Assembly: GCA_900553135.1 (NCBI GenBank)
Contig: USCO01000137.1
Coordinates: 1-5,878, forward strand
Reading direction: 5' to 3'
From: an uncultured Eubacteriales bacterium
GTDB taxonomy: Bacteria; Bacillota; Clostridia; Oscillospirales; Oscillospiraceae
DNA length: 5,878 nucleotides
The notes under the pieces were generated by a model. That model did no database searches and was not told the origin of the DNA. It saw only the letters and a list, made by a program, of their open reading frames with translations. The translations under genes and the position numbers were made by a program. Shown here piece after piece: positions 5,280 to 5,878 of this stretch. Positions within the stretch are counted from its first letter, which is position 1, and each line of letters opens with the position of its first letter.

Positions 5280-5878
5280 ATGTTCAAAGACAAAGTTGCC
5301 GTCATCACCGGCGGCGCCAAGGGCATCGGCAAGGCCATTGCCCAAGAATTTCGCAGAGAAGGAGCCCATGTGTGCATCATCGACCTGCTCCCCAACGACT
5401 ACTATGTAGGGGACCTGGGGGATCAGGCGGTTTTGGAGGATTTTGCCCGCAAGGTGATCGCCGACTACGGCCATGTGGACTATCTGGTCAACAACGCCCT
5501 GCCCCTGATGAAGGGCATCGACCAGTGCTCCTATGAGGAGTTCAACTACGCCCTGCGTGTGGGCGTCACCGCCCCTTTCTATCTCTCCAAGCTGTTTGCC
5601 CCCCATTTTGCCCCCGGCGGAGCCATTGTGAACATCTCCTCCTCCCGGGACCGCATGAGCCAGCCCCAGACCGAGAGCTACACGGCGGCCAAGGGCGGGA
5701 TCGCCGCCCTGACCCACGCTTTGGCAGTAAGTCTCAGCGGCAAGGTGCGGGTCAACTCCGTCTCCCCCGGCTGGATCGACACGGACTACACCGTGTATCA
5801 GGGCCCCGACGCCGTCCAGCACCCCGCCGGGCGGGTGGGCAATCCCATGGACATCGCCCACATGGTGCTCTACCTCTG
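5280..5878 (+). CDS. SDR family oxidoreductase (3' end outside window)
   Basis: The first 199 residues of a classical short-chain dehydrogenase/reductase are present; about 40-50 more are expected. The Rossmann motif TGGAKGIG is at 10-17. Asp35 at the end of strand 2 suggests NAD(H) rather than NADP(H). The segment between strands 2 and 3 is short (about residues 35-45). The structural motif NNA is at 71-73, the catalytic Ser lies in NISSS (118-122), and YTAAK gives Tyr134 and Lys138. SPGWIDT follows at 162-168. The Asn of the usual N-S-Y-K tetrad is not evident: ALRVGVTAPF (91-100) places Gly95 where VNL/VNV normally supplies it. The substrate is unknown. The start is ATG 5280, with AGGGGG (5267-5272) 7 bases upstream, directly after the TIGR04076 stop. 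It is probably the fifth gene of the operon. Confidence 0.9.
   Translation, partial: MFKDKVAVITGGAKGIGKAIAQEFRREGAHVCIIDLLPNDYYVGDLGDQAVLEDFARKVIADYGHVDYLVNNALPLMKGIDQCSYEEFNYALRVGVTAPFYLSKLFAPHFAPGGAIVNISSSRDRMSQPQTESYTAAKGGIAALTHALAVSLSGKVRVNSVSPGWIDTDYTVYQGPDAVQHPAGRVGNPMDIAHMVLYL

Noticed and set aside
4779..5861. 360-residue open frame on the - strand
   Set aside because: It is opposite the deformylase-like, TIGR04076 and SDR genes, whose motifs are clear on the + strand. It is low-complexity in Gly/Val/His and shows no recognisable domain.

Overview
The window is a GC-rich stretch (estimated by eye at about 60% GC) in which every recognisable gene lies on the + strand. Strong Shine-Dalgarno sites, a sigma-A-type TATAAT box and the mix of protein families point to a GC-rich low-G+C-phylum relative, most likely an Oscillospiraceae-type gut Clostridium (Flavonifractor/Pseudoflavonifractor-like). 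That assignment rests on protein resemblance from memory, not on a search.

Region 1 (1-3136) is a magnesium-import unit. A 125-base leader contains two mutually exclusive long-range pairings and a small hairpin that covers the ribosome binding site. It precedes a complete MgtA-type P3B ATPase (126-2891). Eighteen bases downstream, with a perfect AGGAGG, is a 54-residue single-span membrane protein (2910-3074). A 14-bp hairpin (3104-3136) closes the unit.

Region 2 (3137-5878) starts with an extended -10 promoter (TGCTATAAT, 3192-3200). It continues as a tight five-gene run: an AlkZ-related-type protein (3233-3961), an SGNH hydrolase (3977-4549), a short divergent peptide-deformylase-like protein (4546-4956), a TIGR04076-type protein (4953-5267) and an SDR oxidoreductase cut by the window edge (5280-5878). 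Gaps are 15 bases, ATGA overlap, ATGA overlap and 12 bases, so a single transcript is likely. The shared role of these five genes is not evident.

The points most worth a second look are the uncharacterised small membrane protein behind mgtA, the structured mgtA leader with its own SD-preceded overlapping reading frame, and the deformylase-like protein, which keeps the metal ligands but has Met where deformylases have their near-invariant motif-1 Gln. I see no CRISPR array, tRNA, rRNA, insertion sequence or convincing long repeat. I found no clear evidence of a wholly new system.
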